DNA of 64,000 bases. Source: Lentzea alba (GTDB taxonomy: Bacteria > Actinomycetota > Actinomycetes > Mycobacteriales > Pseudonocardiaceae). Within the stretch, counting starts at the first letter, position 1. The number at the start of each line of letters is the position of its first letter. The position numbers and the translations under genes are program-made. Location of the stretch: the NCBI RefSeq assembly GCF_011067745.1, contig NZ_JAAMPJ010000015.1, forward strand, positions 1-64,000, given 5' to 3'. A model generated the notes under the pieces. It had not been told where the DNA came from. It did not search any database and saw only the letters and a list, made by a program, of their open reading frames with translations. This document shows, one piece after another, positions 9,211 to 18,909 of the stretch.

Positions 9211-10442
9211 ATGAACACTCACGTGATCGTCGGCGCGGGCCTGGCCGGCGCCAAGACCGCAGAGGCACTGCGCACCAAGGGCTTTGCTGGGCGGATCGTG
9301 CTCGTCGGTGACGAGCCGCATCGGCCGTACGAACGTCCGCCGCTGTCCAAGAACGTGCTGATCGGCAAAGCCGCAGCCGACAGTGCCTACATCCACGACG
9401 AAAGCTGGTACACCGCACATGAGGTGGACCTGCGTCTCGGTGTCCCGGTCGCGAGGATTGATCGCGGTGCACATCGGGTCGACCTCGCTGACGGCACGCA
9501 GATCAGCTACGACAAGCTGCTGCTGGCCACCGGCGCCCGGCCCCGCACGCTACGGGTACCCGGTGCGACCGCCGAGGGCGTACATCACCTGCGGCGGATC
9601 GAGGACTCTCAGCGCCTGCGCGAGACGTTCGTGCCCGGATCGCGCCTGGTGGTCGTCGGCGCCGGCTGGATCGGCCTGGAAGCCACCGCGGCAGCGCGGC
9701 AGGCCGGCGTGGAGGTGACCGTGCTCGAATCAGCCGAACTGCCACTGTTGAAGGCGCTGGGCCCCGAGGTGACGCCGGTGTTCGTGGATCTGCATCGCCA
9801 ACACGGAGTGGACCTGCAGTTCGGGGTCTCCGTCCACGAACTCACCGCCGCCGAAGGCAAGGTCACCAGCGTGCGGCTCGTCGACGGCGCGGTCGTCCCG
9901 GCTGACGCCGTGCTTGTTGGTGTCGGTGCCATTCCCAACACCTACCTCGCGGAGAAGAGCGGCCTCGCCGTCGACAACGGGATTCTGGTGGACGCATCGC
10001 CGATCCGGACGTCTTCGCGGCCGGTGACGTCGCGAACGCCTGGCTCCCGACGCTGGGTGACCGGATCAGGGTCGAGCACTGGGCCAACGCGCTCAAGCAG
10101 CCCGCCGTCGCCGCCGCCGGAATGCTGGGTGAGCACGCCGAGTACGACGAGCTGCCCTACTTCTACACCGACCAGTACGACCTGGGCATGGAGCACATCG
10201 GCCACACCTCTGACTACGACTAGGTCGTGTTCCGCGGTGACGTCACCGGCCGGGAGTTCATCGCCTTCTGGCTCAAGGGCGACGTGGTGGTGGCGGACAT
10301 GAACGTGAACGTCTGGGACGTCACCGACGCCGTCAAGGGCTTGATCCGCTCGGCCGCCCAGATCGATCCGGCGCTGTTGACCGACCCCTCTGTGCCGCTG
10401 GAGAGCCTCGTCACGTCACGGGTACAACAGGCAACCTGTTGA
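9211..10442 (+). pseudogene. FAD-dependent ferredoxin/rubredoxin reductase, frameshifted and with an in-frame TAG
   Basis: The first 260 codons encode a good NAD(P)H:ferredoxin reductase-type flavoprotein. They include the FAD motif VIVGAGLAGAKTAEALR, ERPPLSKNVL, ATGARPRTLRVPG and the NAD motif VVVGAGWIGLEATAAARQAG. Near 9991-10013 the reading frame shifts; the family motif DPDVFAAGDVANAWLP continues in the next frame. That frame then meets TAG at 10221-10223, between TSDYD and VVFRGDVTGREFIAFW, where homologues usually have Glu, Gln or Arg. The family C-terminus continues to 10442. Two independent lesions argue for a true pseudogene, though both could be sequencing errors. Such reductases pass electrons from NADH to a ferredoxin for P450s or oxygenases, none of which is nearby. 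Confidence 0.85.
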
Positions 10443-10579
10443 CCGTCGACGAACTCGCGGTCGCCCTGCGGGTGCCGCGAAGCCGCCTGGCCAAGGTGGT
10501 CCAGCGCCCGCAGCGCAACGGCTTCGCGACCACCGTCCGGGGCCGGACGGGAGGCGTGCAGGTCGCCGGATCGATGCGT
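10439..10579 (+). pseudogene. Rrf2/NsrR-type regulator, DNA-binding fragment
   Basis: About 47 codons match the winged-helix part of Rrf2-family repressors: TVDELAVALRVPRSRLAKVV then QRNGFATTVRGRTGGVQVA, which is the recognition helix and wing. The first ~25 residues of the family and the whole cysteine-bearing C-terminal half that would bind an Fe-S cluster are missing. It overlaps the end of the broken reductase. It is a remnant with no likely function. Rrf2/NsrR proteins sense nitric oxide or Fe-S status. Confidence 0.6.
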
Positions 10580-10786
10580 CGTAGGCCGCGCCATTGGGGA
10601 CGCCAGCGAACTGGTGACCATCAAGCCGATGCCCGAAGAACGACCTCAGTGGGCCTCGACGGCCAGTGCATCGCCAGCCACGGCTGTAGATTGGCGATCT
10701 CTTTCGTTCGCACCCGGTATCGGCCGGTGTCGGGGTGCGCCCGAGTAGTGCTTTCGCATCGCACACCACTGCGCAGACACCGTGAC

Positions 10787-12742
10787 CTATACCCCTGCGG
10801 TCGCTTTGACCAGTGGAATCTGTCCGCCGGCGAGCACCATGGCGACCTGTCGAGGGGAGAGGCGGTGGCGGACGAGGAACTGGGCGCCAGTGGTCTCGTT
10901 GTGCACCAGGATTTCGTTGCCTGCCTCGGTTTCCACTCGCAGCTCAGGCAGGAACAGCCGATCTCCGGCACTGACCCGGTCGTAGTCCTGCGGGTCGGTG
11001 AACTCCAGTGCCAGCACACCGAAGTTGGCGAGGTTCTGCCAGTGGATGCGGGCATAGGACTTCGCGATGACCGCGCGCAGGCCGAGGTAGCGAGGTGCGA
11101 TCACGGCGTGCTCGCGGGATGAGCCCTGCCCGTAGTTGGCGCCGCCGACGATGATGTGTTGCCTCGCCTCACGTGCCCGCTCGGCGTAGCGTTCGTCGAT
11201 CTGTGCGAAGGTGAACTCGGCCAGCCTTGCGATGTCGCTGCGGAACGGGAGCACGCGGCTCCCTGCGGGCAGGATCTCGTCGGTGGACACGTTGTCGCCG
11301 ACCTTGATCATCACTGGGGCGTTCAACACGTCGGGCAGGGGATCGAACTCGGGCAGTGCACCGATGCTGGTCGCCTTCACCAGTTCGATCTGCCTCGCGT
11401 CGGCAGGGGAGAGCGGCGGTTCGAACACGGCCTCGGTCACCGTGGACCGGTCGGGCAACGACAGCACCGGGTGGTCGATGCCCAGCAGTTCGGGCAGTGT
11501 CCTCGGGTCGGTGATGGTGCCGGTGAGCGCGGCGGCCGCAGCTGTCTCCGGAGAGCACAGCCACACCGAGTCCTCCTTGGTGCCGGACCGGCCGGGGAAG
11601 TTGCGCGGCACGGTGCGCAGACTGTTGCGGCCGACTGCCGGCGCCTGGCCCATGCCGATGCATCCCATGCAGCCGGTCTGGTGCAGCCGTGCGCCTGCTT
11701 TGATCAGGTCGAGGGTGGCGCCCATGCCGGTGAGATCGGCCAGGATCTGCCGGGAGGTCGGGTTGACGTCCACGGACACCTGGGGATGTGCCTGGCGTCC
11801 GGCCAGAATCGCCGCGACCACCGCGAAATCCCGCAATCCGGGGTTGGCGGAGGAGCCTATGACCACCTGATGGACCTCCTTGCCCGCGACCTCGCGCACC
11901 GGCACGACGTTGCCCGGTGAGCTGGGTGTGACGATCAGCGGCTCCAGGCGTGCGAGGTCGATCTCGTCCTCGACGTCGTAGCCCGCGTCTGGATCGGCGA
12001 GCAGCTCTACGAAGTCGTCGGCTCTTCCTTCGGTGGTGAGGAAGGCCAGCACCTGGTCGTCGGCGGGAAACACGGTCGTGGTGGCGCCGAGTTCCGCGCC
12101 CATGTTCGCGATGACGTGCCTGTCCATCGCCGACAGCGCGGCCAGGCCCGGTCCGTGGTACTCGATGATCCGGCCTCTGCCCCCGCTCACTCCGTGGCGG
12201 CGCAGCATCTCGAGGATGACGTCCTTCGCCGACACCCACGGTGGCAGCGCGCCGGTCAACCGCACGCCCCACACTTCGGGCATCGTCAGGTTCAGCGGTT
12301 GACCGGCCATCGCCATGGCCACCTCCAGGCCACCCACGCCGACCGCGAGCATGCCCAGCGATCCAGCGGCGCAGGTGTGCGAGTCGGAACCGAGCAAGGA
12401 GGCACCCGGTACGCCGAATCGCTGCATGTGCACCGGGTGTGCAACACCGTTGCCCGGCTTGGAGAACCAGACGCCGAAACGGTGGCACGCCGAGCGCAGG
12501 AACAGGTGGTCGGCCATGTTCCGCTCGTCGGTCTGCAGCAGGTTGTGGTCGACGTACTGCACCGAGGTGTGGGTACGGACCCGGTTCAGTCCGAGCGCTT
12601 CGAGTTCGAGCATGACCATGGTCCCAGTGGCGTCCTGGGTCAGCGTCTGGTCGATGCGCAACGCGATCTCCTGGCCCGCTGTCATGGAGCCGCCGACGAG
12701 GTGGGAGCCGATCAGTTTCTGGGTGACGTTGAGTCGGGTCAC
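10787..12742 (-). CDS. aconitate hydratase
   Basis: A 651-residue aconitase/isopropylmalate isomerase-superfamily enzyme that converts citrate to isocitrate through cis-aconitate. The three [4Fe-4S] ligands are visible: one Cys in GSDSHTCAAGS and two in GCMGCIGMG. The swivelling C-terminal domain carries GANYGQGSSREHA. It is shorter than the ~900-residue AcnA type and resembles the short bacterial aconitases. The GTG start overlaps the TGA of the pyruvate dehydrogenase gene (GTGA), so translation was coupled. It is the last gene of a five-gene unit beginning at 16741. Homoaconitase or another related isomerase cannot be excluded. Confidence 0.9.
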   Translation of the reverse strand: MTRLNVTQKLIGSHLVGGSMTAGQEIALRIDQTLTQDATGTMVMLELEALGLNRVRTHTSVQYVDHNLLQTDERNMADHLFLRSACHRFGVWFSKPGNGVAHPVHMQRFGVPGASLLGSDSHTCAAGSLGMLAVGVGGLEVAMAMAGQPLNLTMPEVWGVRLTGALPPWVSAKDVILEMLRRHGVSGGRGRIIEYHGPGLAALSAMDRHVIANMGAELGATTTVFPADDQVLAFLTTEGRADDFVELLADPDAGYDVEDEIDLARLEPLIVTPSSPGNVVPVREVAGKEVHQVVIGSSANPGLRDFAVVAAILAGRQAHPQVSVDVNPTSRQILADLTGMGATLDLIKAGARLHQTGCMGCIGMGQAPAVGRNSLRTVPRNFPGRSGTKEDSVWLCSPETAAAAALTGTITDPRTLPELLGIDHPVLSLPDRSTVTEAVFEPPLSPADARQIELVKATSIGALPEFDPLPDVLNAPVMIKVGDNVSTDEILPAGSRVLPFRSDIARLAEFTFAQIDERYAERAREARQHIIVGGANYGQGSSREHAVIAPRYLGLRAVIAKSYARIHWQNLANFGVLALEFTDPQDYDRVSAGDRLFLPELRVETEAGNEILVHNETTGAQFLVRHRLSPRQVAMVLAGGQIPLVKATAGV

Positions 12743-15345
12743 GGATGCCTCCGTTGATCTCTATCTTGGCTGGCTTTCTGGCCGCGGTAGGCCTGTGCCG
12801 CCTTGCTCAGCACCGAACCGGGCATTTCGCCGGAAGCGACCAGTCGCTCCAGCACCTGGAGCACGATCGACGGAGCGTCGACCCGGAAGTAGCTGCGCAG
12901 GGCACGGCGGGTGTCGGACCGGCCGAACCCGTCGGTGCCGAGTGAGGACCAGTTGCCCCACACGAACGGCGCGATCTGATCGGGCACCGCACGCATCCAG
13001 TCCGACACCGCCACCACTGGCCCGGCCTGCTCCATGAGTTGAGAGGTGACGTGGGGAACGCGCCGAGGCCCCTCTGGGTGCGCGAAGTTCCACTCGTCGA
13101 CCGCGAGGGCTTCACGTCGAAGCTCAGTCCACGACGTCACCGACCACACGTCGGCGCGCACGTCCCAGTCCTCATGCAAGATGCGCTGCGCTTCCAGTGC
13201 CCACTGCACGGCGATCCCCGAGGCGAGGAGCTGCGCACGTGGCTCGTCTCCCTGACCGCCGTCGGCGTAGAGGTACATCCCGGCCAGGATGCCGTCGACG
13301 TCGACGTTGTCGGGCTACGCGGGCTGGACGGTCGGTTCGTTGTAGACGGTGAGGTAGTAGAAGACGTTCGGGTCCTGGCCTTCTCGGACGTCGCCGTACA
13401 TCCGCCGCAGACCGTCCCGCACGATGTGGCCGAGCTCGAACGCGAACGCGGCGTCGTACGTGACACACGCCGGGTTAGTCGACGCGAGCAGCAGCGAGTG
13501 GCCGTCCCCGTGTTGCAGCCCTTCGCCATTGAGTGTCGTCCGGCCCGCCGTGGCGCCGATGAGAAATCCGCGGGCCATCTGGTCCGCAGCGGCCCACAAC
13601 CCGTCTCCGGTGCGCTGGAAGCCGAACATGGAGTAGAAGATGTAGACAGGGATCATGGGTTCGCCGTGGGTGGAGTACGAGGTGCCCGCAGCGGTCCACG
13701 ACGCGACAGAGCCGGCCTCGGTGATGCCCTCGTGCAGGAGGACTCCCTTGGTGTCCTCCTGGTAGCTCAGCATCAGCTCCCGGTCCACCGAGAGGTACTT
13801 CTGCCCGTGGGGCGAGTAGATCTTCTTGGACGGGAACAGCGAGTCCAGTCCGAAGGTGCGGGCCTCGTCGGGGATGATCGGCACGAACCGGTGCCCGATC
13901 TGCTCGTCCTTCATGAGTTCCTTGAGCAGCCGGACGAACGCCATGGTCGTGGCGACCTCGCGCGTGCCCGAGCCACGTTGCGCGATCTCGTACGCCGCGT
14001 CACGGGGGAGGAGTAAGGCTTGGCTGCGTGCCGTGCGGGAAGGCAGGGATCCGCCCAGGGCACGGCGCCGCTCACGCAGGTACTCCAGGTCCTCTGAGTT
14101 CTCCCGTGGCCGGTGGTACGGCGGCAGCGTGTCGTCGAGTTCCGAGTCGGGGATGTCGAGATAGAGCCGGTCGCGGAAACCCTTGAGGTCCTCAAGGGTG
14201 AGCTTCTTCATCTGGTGAGTGGAGTTGCGGCTCTCGAAGTGCGAGCCGAGTGAGTAGCCCTTGAGGGTTTTGGCCAGAATGACGGTCGGCGTGCCGGTGT
14301 GCTCCACCGCGGCGCGGTAAGCGGCGTAGATCTTGCGGTAGTCGTGGCCGCCGCGCTTGAGTCCCCAGATCTGTCCGTCGGACAGGTGGTGGACCATCGC
14401 CAGGGCGCGCGGGTCACGGCCGAAGAAGTGATCGCGGACGAAGCCGCCCGATTCCGCTTTGCAAGTCTGGAAATCGCCGTCCGGAGTGGAGTTCATGAGG
14501 TTCACCAGGACGCCGTCGCCGTCGGCCGCGAGCAGCGGATCCCATTCACGGCCCCAGATCACCTTGATGACGTTCCAGCCGGCGCCGCGGAAGTACGACT
14601 CAAGCTCCTGGATGATCTTTCCATTGCCGCGGACAGGACCGTCGAGGCGCTGCAGGTTGCAGTTGACGACGAAGGTCAGGTTGTCCAGTTCCTCTCTGGC
14701 GGCGACACCGATCGCGCCGAGTGACTCGGGTTCGTCGACCTCGCCGTCGCCCAGGAACGCCCACACTCGCTGGTGGCTCGTGTCCGCGATGCCGCGCGCG
14801 TGCAGGTAGCGGTTGAACCTGGCCTGGTAGATCGCGTTGAGCGGGCCGAGTCCCATCGACACGGTCGGGAACTGCCAGAAGTCCGGCATCAGCCGCGGAT
14901 GCGGGTACGCCGGCAGGCCGCCTCCACGCGAGCGGTGGGAGATCTCCTGGCGGAATCCGTCGAGCTGTTCCGCCCTCAGCCTGCCCTCGAGGAATGCGCG
15001 GGCGTAGACGCCGGGGGAGGCGTGGCCCTGGAAGTAGATCTGGTCGCCGCCGCCGTCAGCGTCAGGGCCGCGGAAGAAGTGGTTGAACCCGACTTCGTAC
15101 AGTGCTGCGGTCGAGGCGTAGGTGGAGATGTGACCGCCGACCTCGATGCCACGCCGCTGCGCGCGGTGTACCAGAATCGCGGCGTTCCAACGGTTGTACG
15201 CCCGGATCCGGCGTTCGATGTGTTCGTCGCCGGGATACGGCGGTTCGGCGTCCAGCGGGATCGTGTTTACGTAGTCGGTGTTGAGCAGGCTCGACACGCC
15301 CATCCTCCACAGTCCGGGCGGCTGGCGCTGACGGATGTCCGTCAT
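12739..15345 (-). pseudogene. aceE: pyruvate dehydrogenase E1 component, interrupted by an in-frame TAG
   Basis: The homodimeric type of pyruvate dehydrogenase E1, which decarboxylates pyruvate on thiamine diphosphate and passes acetyl groups to the E2 lipoyl domain. The ThDP motif [10 protein letters not shown] followed by [11 protein letters not shown] is intact, as are the start [13 protein letters not shown] and the end. A TAG at 13315-13317, in the same frame, separates YNEPTVQPA from PDNVDVDGILAGMYLY; homologues usually have Glu there, one base change away. Without it the protein would have 868 residues, close to family length. As it stands the gene makes a 676-residue protein lacking the C-terminal domain; an internal restart at 13278 would give the last 179. 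It overlaps both neighbours by 4 bases. Confidence 0.88.
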
Positions 15346-15731
15346 GGCCGTTCCCCTCTTTCGGGTCGTGGCACGTTGCCGTGCCGTTCGGCGGTCAGGG
15401 TGCGTGTCACAAAGCGCGCCACCTGCGATGGTGAGGGGCGTACCTCAGCCGTCAAGCGGGCCAGCACTCGCGGTTGCTGGGCGGGGGATGCTGGTTCGGT
15501 GGCCAGCGCCCACCCGCTGTTGCCTGACCAGGTCAGCATCAGATCGCGGTCGGGGAACGCGGGACTGCGAGCGGTCAAGGCGATGTAGCCGGTCGCGGTG
15601 TCGGCGAGTTCGGAGGCGACGCCGTCGGCCGGTTGCCCGACGGCGAGGGCGACCGCTTCGACGTAGCGACGCAGGCTGTGCTCGGCGTACCAGGCGGTGT
15701 GGTCGGCTCGATCGGCTACCCACGTCGTCAT
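15342..15731 (-). CDS. DUF6292-family protein
   Basis: A 129-residue soluble protein typical of Pseudonocardiaceae. The pattern [55 protein letters not shown] is the DUF6292 core. A basic C-terminal extension follows. Its function is unknown. Both ends overlap neighbours in ATGA fashion, with the transaldolase-like gene upstream and aceE downstream, so it is made in step with metabolic enzymes. DUF6292 proteins are otherwise usually found in accessory regions, so this position inside a metabolic operon is unexpected. Confidence 0.8.
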   Translation of the reverse strand: MTTWVADRADHTAWYAEHSLRRYVEAVALAVGQPADGVASELADTATGYIALTARSPAFPDRDLMLTWSGNSGWALATEPASPAQQPRVLARLTAEVRPSPSQVARFVTRTLTAERHGNVPRPERGERP

Positions 15732-16375
15732 GGCGTTCTTCCTCTGCTGTGCAAGGCTTTGCCGAGTTCAAGGTCGAGTTGGTACCAGGCGGTGTTGACC
15801 ACGGCGACGCTGTCGTCTTCGACCTGTTGTGCCTCGTCGTGCTCAGGCAGCACATCGGCGTAGCGAGTCCGCGAGCAGATCTGGGTGGCGTTGACGCTGA
15901 TGCCCTCGGCCAGACAAGCCGTGATCGCGGACAGCCCTGGCCGCGTCGCGGCGATGCCGACCACCAAGTTCGGCCGGTCCACCAGCCACCACAGGGCTTT
16001 CGCCTCGGCGACGATGCGATCGGTGTCGTGGGCGCTGCGCGGGTCCAGGTCGACGCAAATACGACCGTCCACACCGGAGCTTCTCACGTAGACCTCCTGC
16101 AGGACATCGCAAGCCCACCGCGCGTCGTAAGCGATCAACGCGCGAAGAGCCTCGTCCGCGCTGACCTCGCGCAGCGCCAGCTCCTGTATCTGCGGCAGGT
16201 AGACGTCGCTGTCGACGAGGGTCTTGGCGAAGGCTGCCAGGCTGAGTGTCGCGCCCCTCACGTGACGATCCCGGACCAGAGCGGCGAAGCTGCCGTCGGA
16301 CAGTTGCCGTCGGCTGAGGTCGTCCAACCAGTTCGAGGATTCGGTGCGCGCGGGAGTTACGTGCTGGCAGCTCAT
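15728..16375 (-). CDS. transaldolase-like protein lacking catalytic residues
   Basis: A 215-residue protein that aligns with the first 60% of transaldolase (usual length 360-370). It matches over NWLDDLSRRQLSDG, DLDPRSAHDTDRIVAEAKAL, LVDRPN and LAEGISVNATQI. The Schiff-base lysine of the KIPAT motif is replaced (VVGIAAT), the T-x-N-P motif has become GATLSL, and the conserved Glu of the EVDPR segment is Asp. The C-terminal third, with the phosphate-binding residues, is absent. It therefore cannot be an active transaldolase and may be a regulator or a remnant. The frame is clean, the ATG follows AAGGAGGTGTC, and the stop overlaps the next start, which argue for a maintained gene. Confidence 0.78.
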   Translation of the reverse strand: MSCQHVTPARTESSNWLDDLSRRQLSDGSFAALVRDRHVRGATLSLAAFAKTLVDSDVYLPQIQELALREVSADEALRALIAYDARWACDVLQEVYVRSSGVDGRICVDLDPRSAHDTDRIVAEAKALWWLVDRPNLVVGIAATRPGLSAITACLAEGISVNATQICSRTRYADVLPEHDEAQQVEDDSVAVVNTAWYQLDLELGKALHSRGRTP

Positions 16376-16462
16376 GACACCTCCTTGGTGTGTCCACTCC
16401 AGACGAACCCTGGTGCGATCCGTGCCCGGCATCGACGGCGGAGATGCCGGACACGGACGCGG

Positions 16463-16741
16463 TCATGAGCGGCGACGGCCTCGGTCGATGCGGCGGCGCC
16501 GCGCCACCCACGCCCAGCCGGCCACCGCGGCGAACAGCAGCGCGCTGGCCGGCAGCCCTACTGCCAGCATGAACAAGCTCAGAGGAGCGGCCACGGCGAT
16601 CGTGATCGCGTAGACATACCGGCGAAGGTCGCGGACCAGGCGGCGTTCGGCGGCCTCGAGACCATGAGCGACGTTCGGATCCTCGTCCCAGAACTGGCGC
16701 TCGATCTCGTGGAGCGTCTCGCGTTCGCGGTCACTGAGCAC
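16463..16741 (-). CDS. DUF3040-family membrane protein
   Basis: A 92-residue protein. It starts at GTG, six bases after AGGAGG, with the family N-terminus VLSDRERETLHEIERQFWDED, then two hydrophobic helices (about 45-62 and 64-80) and an Arg-rich tail. The start and RBS are nearly the same as in the paralogue at 20736. An 18-bp operator-like sequence shared by both genes lies 38 bases upstream. It is the first gene of the run that continues with the transaldolase-like, DUF6292, aceE and aconitase genes, after an 87-bp gap. Its function is unknown. Confidence 0.82.
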   Translation of the reverse strand: MLSDRERETLHEIERQFWDEDPNVAHGLEAAERRLVRDLRRYVYAITIAVAAPLSLFMLAVGLPASALLFAAVAGWAWVARRRRIDRGRRRS

Positions 16742-16778
16742 GACGCACCTCCTGCGGATCATGGCAGGACCTACCTGA

Positions 16779-16796
16779 GTATCGTATCACGATATA
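16779..16796. promoter_or_regulatory. 18-bp operator, copy 1 (MarR/DUF3040 divergent region)
   Basis: GTATCGTATCACGATATA on the plus strand. Its exact reverse complement, TATATCGTGATACGATAC, is at 20688-20705. It contains the inverted arms TATCG and CGATA around a 5-base centre, a size and form usual for MarR dimers. It lies between the divergent DUF3040 (16741) and marR (16852) starts, so a bound protein could control both. Confidence 0.75.
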
Positions 16797-16851
16797 AACT
16801 CGTTGGCGGGTCGGAGAGCCGAAGGTCGGAAAGACGTGGTGTCATAGGATC

Positions 16852-17277
16852 ATGACGACGGAGGGCGAGCCGCTGACCAAGCGGGACTTCGAGGCGCTGG
16901 CACGGTTCCGCTTCGGCATCCGCAGCTATCTCCGGTTCAGCGAGGAGACCGTGCGCAGCCACGGGCTCACCCCGCAGCAGTACCAGCTGTTGCTGGCGCT
17001 CAAAGGTTTTCCGGAGCGCGACTGGGCCAGCGTGCGCGAGCTCGCGGACCGGCTGCAGCTGCGCCACAACAGCGTCGTCGAACTGATCAACAGAGCCCAG
17101 GGCCAGGGCCTCGTGACACGGGCCGCGCATCCGACCGACGCGCGGGCCGTGCGGGTGCTGCTGACCAAACAAGGCGAGAAGGTTCTCTCGCAGTTGAGCG
17201 CGCTGCACCGTGACGAACTGCAGCGGATGGGATCGGTTCTCATGCCACCCGTGTGGTCCGAGTTTCCGCCCGCGTGA
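16852..17277 (+). CDS. MarR-family transcriptional regulator
   Basis: A 141-residue winged-helix repressor-type protein. The HTH lies around residues 55-80 (ASVRELADRLQLRHNSVVEL), and the wing is TRAAHPTDARAVRVLLT. The flanking helices form the dimer interface. No cysteine pair of the OhrR type is seen, so the ligand is not obvious. It is divergent from the DUF3040/aceE unit, with the 18-bp operator between them. The simplest inference is that it represses itself, that unit and the second operator-bearing unit at 20.7 kb. DUF488 and PucR genes follow on the same strand. Confidence 0.88.
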   Translation: MTTEGEPLTKRDFEALARFRFGIRSYLRFSEETVRSHGLTPQQYQLLLALKGFPERDWASVRELADRLQLRHNSVVELINRAQGQGLVTRAAHPTDARAVRVLLTKQGEKVLSQLSALHRDELQRMGSVLMPPVWSEFPPA

Positions 17278-17314
17278 CAAGTATGGTCGAGTCCGGTACA
17301 GGTCGGAGGTTCCG

Positions 17315-17680
17315 ATGACGCAGCAGACGGTCCACGTCCGCCGGGTGTACGACGAGGCTGACGCCGGCGAGTCCGTTCGGCTGCTGGTGGACCGGGTGTG
17401 GCCTCGCGGCATGCGCAAGGACACCGGCGCCTTCGACGAGTGGGTCAAGGACGTCGCGCCGTCCGCCGAGCTGCGCACCTGGTATGCCCATGAGGTCCGC
17501 AGGTTCGCCGAGTTCCGCCGCCGCTACCGCGCGGAGCTCGACACGCCGGTGGGACGGCGCAACGTGCAGGAGCTGCGAGACCGGTCGGAGGGTCGTCCGC
17601 TGACCCTGCTCACCGCGACCAGGGACGTCGAGCACAGCCACGCCGCAGTCCTCGCCGAGGTGCTCCGGAGGGCTCGATGA
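17315..17680 (+). CDS. DUF488-family protein
   Basis: A 121-residue soluble protein with the DUF488 pattern: VRRVYDEADAG, LLVDRVWPRGMRK, W.KDVAPSAELRTWY, then F..RYRAEL and LTLLTATRDVEHSHA. In other genomes the family sits beside stress and redox genes. Its biochemical role is not established. GGAGGT lies five bases before the ATG. Its stop overlaps the start of the PucR gene (ATGA), so the two are coupled. It follows the MarR gene closely. Confidence 0.85.
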   Translation: MTQQTVHVRRVYDEADAGESVRLLVDRVWPRGMRKDTGAFDEWVKDVAPSAELRTWYAHEVRRFAEFRRRYRAELDTPVGRRNVQELRDRSEGRPLTLLTATRDVEHSHAAVLAEVLRRAR

Positions 17681-18909
17681 CGCCCAAGGCCGGCAGCAGA
17701 CGCCGCAAGGCGGGCCCGAGCGTGAACGAGCCCGGTGAGGCCTGGCTGACCGGCGTCGCCGAGGACGCCAGCGCGGCGGCGGGCGGCGTGCCGGTCGAGC
17801 TGCTGGGTGACTACCTGCCGTTGCTGGCCGACGCCGCCGCGAACGGGCGCAAGCCCCGGCGCTCGGAACTGGAGGCGGTGGAGGCGCTGGGCCGCCGCGC
17901 CGCGGAACTGGGTGTCTCGGCCGGCAGCGCCGTGCAGCTGTACCTGTCGGCGTCCTGGCGGCTGTGGCGGGAGCTTCCTGTGGTGGTCCGTTCCAGCGAC
18001 AGCGAGGTCGTGCGCGCCGCCGCCGAGACCGTGTTGCACGTGGTCGCCGACGCGGTCGCGATCCTGGCCGACGGATACAACTCCGCCCGCCGTCAGATGG
18101 TCAGGCGCGAGGAGACGTTGCGGCGGGAACTGATCGACGACCTGCTGCGCGGTGATTCCGACGTCGGTGGGATCGTGGAGCGTGCCGAGCCGTTCGGCCT
18201 GGACCTCGCGCGGCCGCATCAGGTCGCGCTGGCCGCACCACATCGGCGGCTCCCCGACGTCGACGCGGCGACCAGTTCGCTGGAGCGGATCGTGCTGGAC
18301 CGGCTCGGTGACCGTGATGTCCTCGTCGCGACGAAGGACGGACTGGTGGTCGTTCTCGCGCCAGGCGAGTCCGAATCTCCGGGGCGAACGCGGACGGACC
18401 TCGGCTCGCTGATGCTCGCCGAGCTCGATCGACTGCCGCGCGGCAGGCCGTGGCAGGTGGCGGTCGGCCGAGCCTACCCAGGCTCGTACGGCATCGCCCG
18501 TTCCTACGAGGAGGCGCGCGAGGCGTTGACGATGGCGTCGAGGCTGCACCTGGACACCCCGGTGATCCGGGCCGAGCAACTGCTCGTCTACCGCGTGCTG
18601 GTGCGTGACCAGCCGGCGATCGTCGACTTGGTCAACGCCGTGCTCGGTCCGCTCGAGAAGGCCCGTGGCGGGGCGGAACCGTTGCTGGCCACCCTGGAGA
18701 CCTATTTCGCCACAGGTGACGTGGCCACCGAGACCGCCCGGCAGCTGCACCTGTCTGTGCGCGCGGTCACCTACCGGCTCGGCCGGATCAAAACCCTGAC
18801 CGGCTACGACCCCACCGATCCGGCCCACAGATTCACCCTCCACGCCACCGTGCTGGGAGCGAGACTGCTCGGCTGGCCCAAGAACGAGCCAGCCAACGCC
18901 CACAGCTAA
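17677..18909 (+). CDS. PucR/CdaR-family transcriptional regulator
   Basis: A 410-residue regulator. The N-terminal half is a helical sensor-like part. The middle (about 190-310) is a degenerate GGDEF-like domain. The C-terminus holds the PucR HTH: LLATLETYFATGDVATETAR then LHLSVRAVTYRLGRIKTLTGYD. Members activate purine, sugar-diacid or other catabolic genes, and in actinomycetes several affect stress and secondary metabolism. Its target here is unknown. It is coupled by ATGA to the DUF488 gene and is probably transcribed from the marR promoter. Confidence 0.88.
   Translation: MTPKAGSRRRKAGPSVNEPGEAWLTGVAEDASAAAGGVPVELLGDYLPLLADAAANGRKPRRSELEAVEALGRRAAELGVSAGSAVQLYLSASWRLWRELPVVVRSSDSEVVRAAAETVLHVVADAVAILADGYNSARRQMVRREETLRRELIDDLLRGDSDVGGIVERAEPFGLDLARPHQVALAAPHRRLPDVDAATSSLERIVLDRLGDRDVLVATKDGLVVVLAPGESESPGRTRTDLGSLMLAELDRLPRGRPWQVAVGRAYPGSYGIARSYEEAREALTMASRLHLDTPVIRAEQLLVYRVLVRDQPAIVDLVNAVLGPLEKARGGAEPLLATLETYFATGDVATETARQLHLSVRAVTYRLGRIKTLTGYDPTDPAHRFTLHATVLGARLLGWPKNEPANAHS

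Noticed and set aside
9211-13317. TAG as a sense codon (pyrrolysine or suppressor)
   Set aside because: TAG also ends intact genes such as TerC and mrpG, and no pyl gene or suppressor tRNA was seen; pseudogenes are the simpler explanation.
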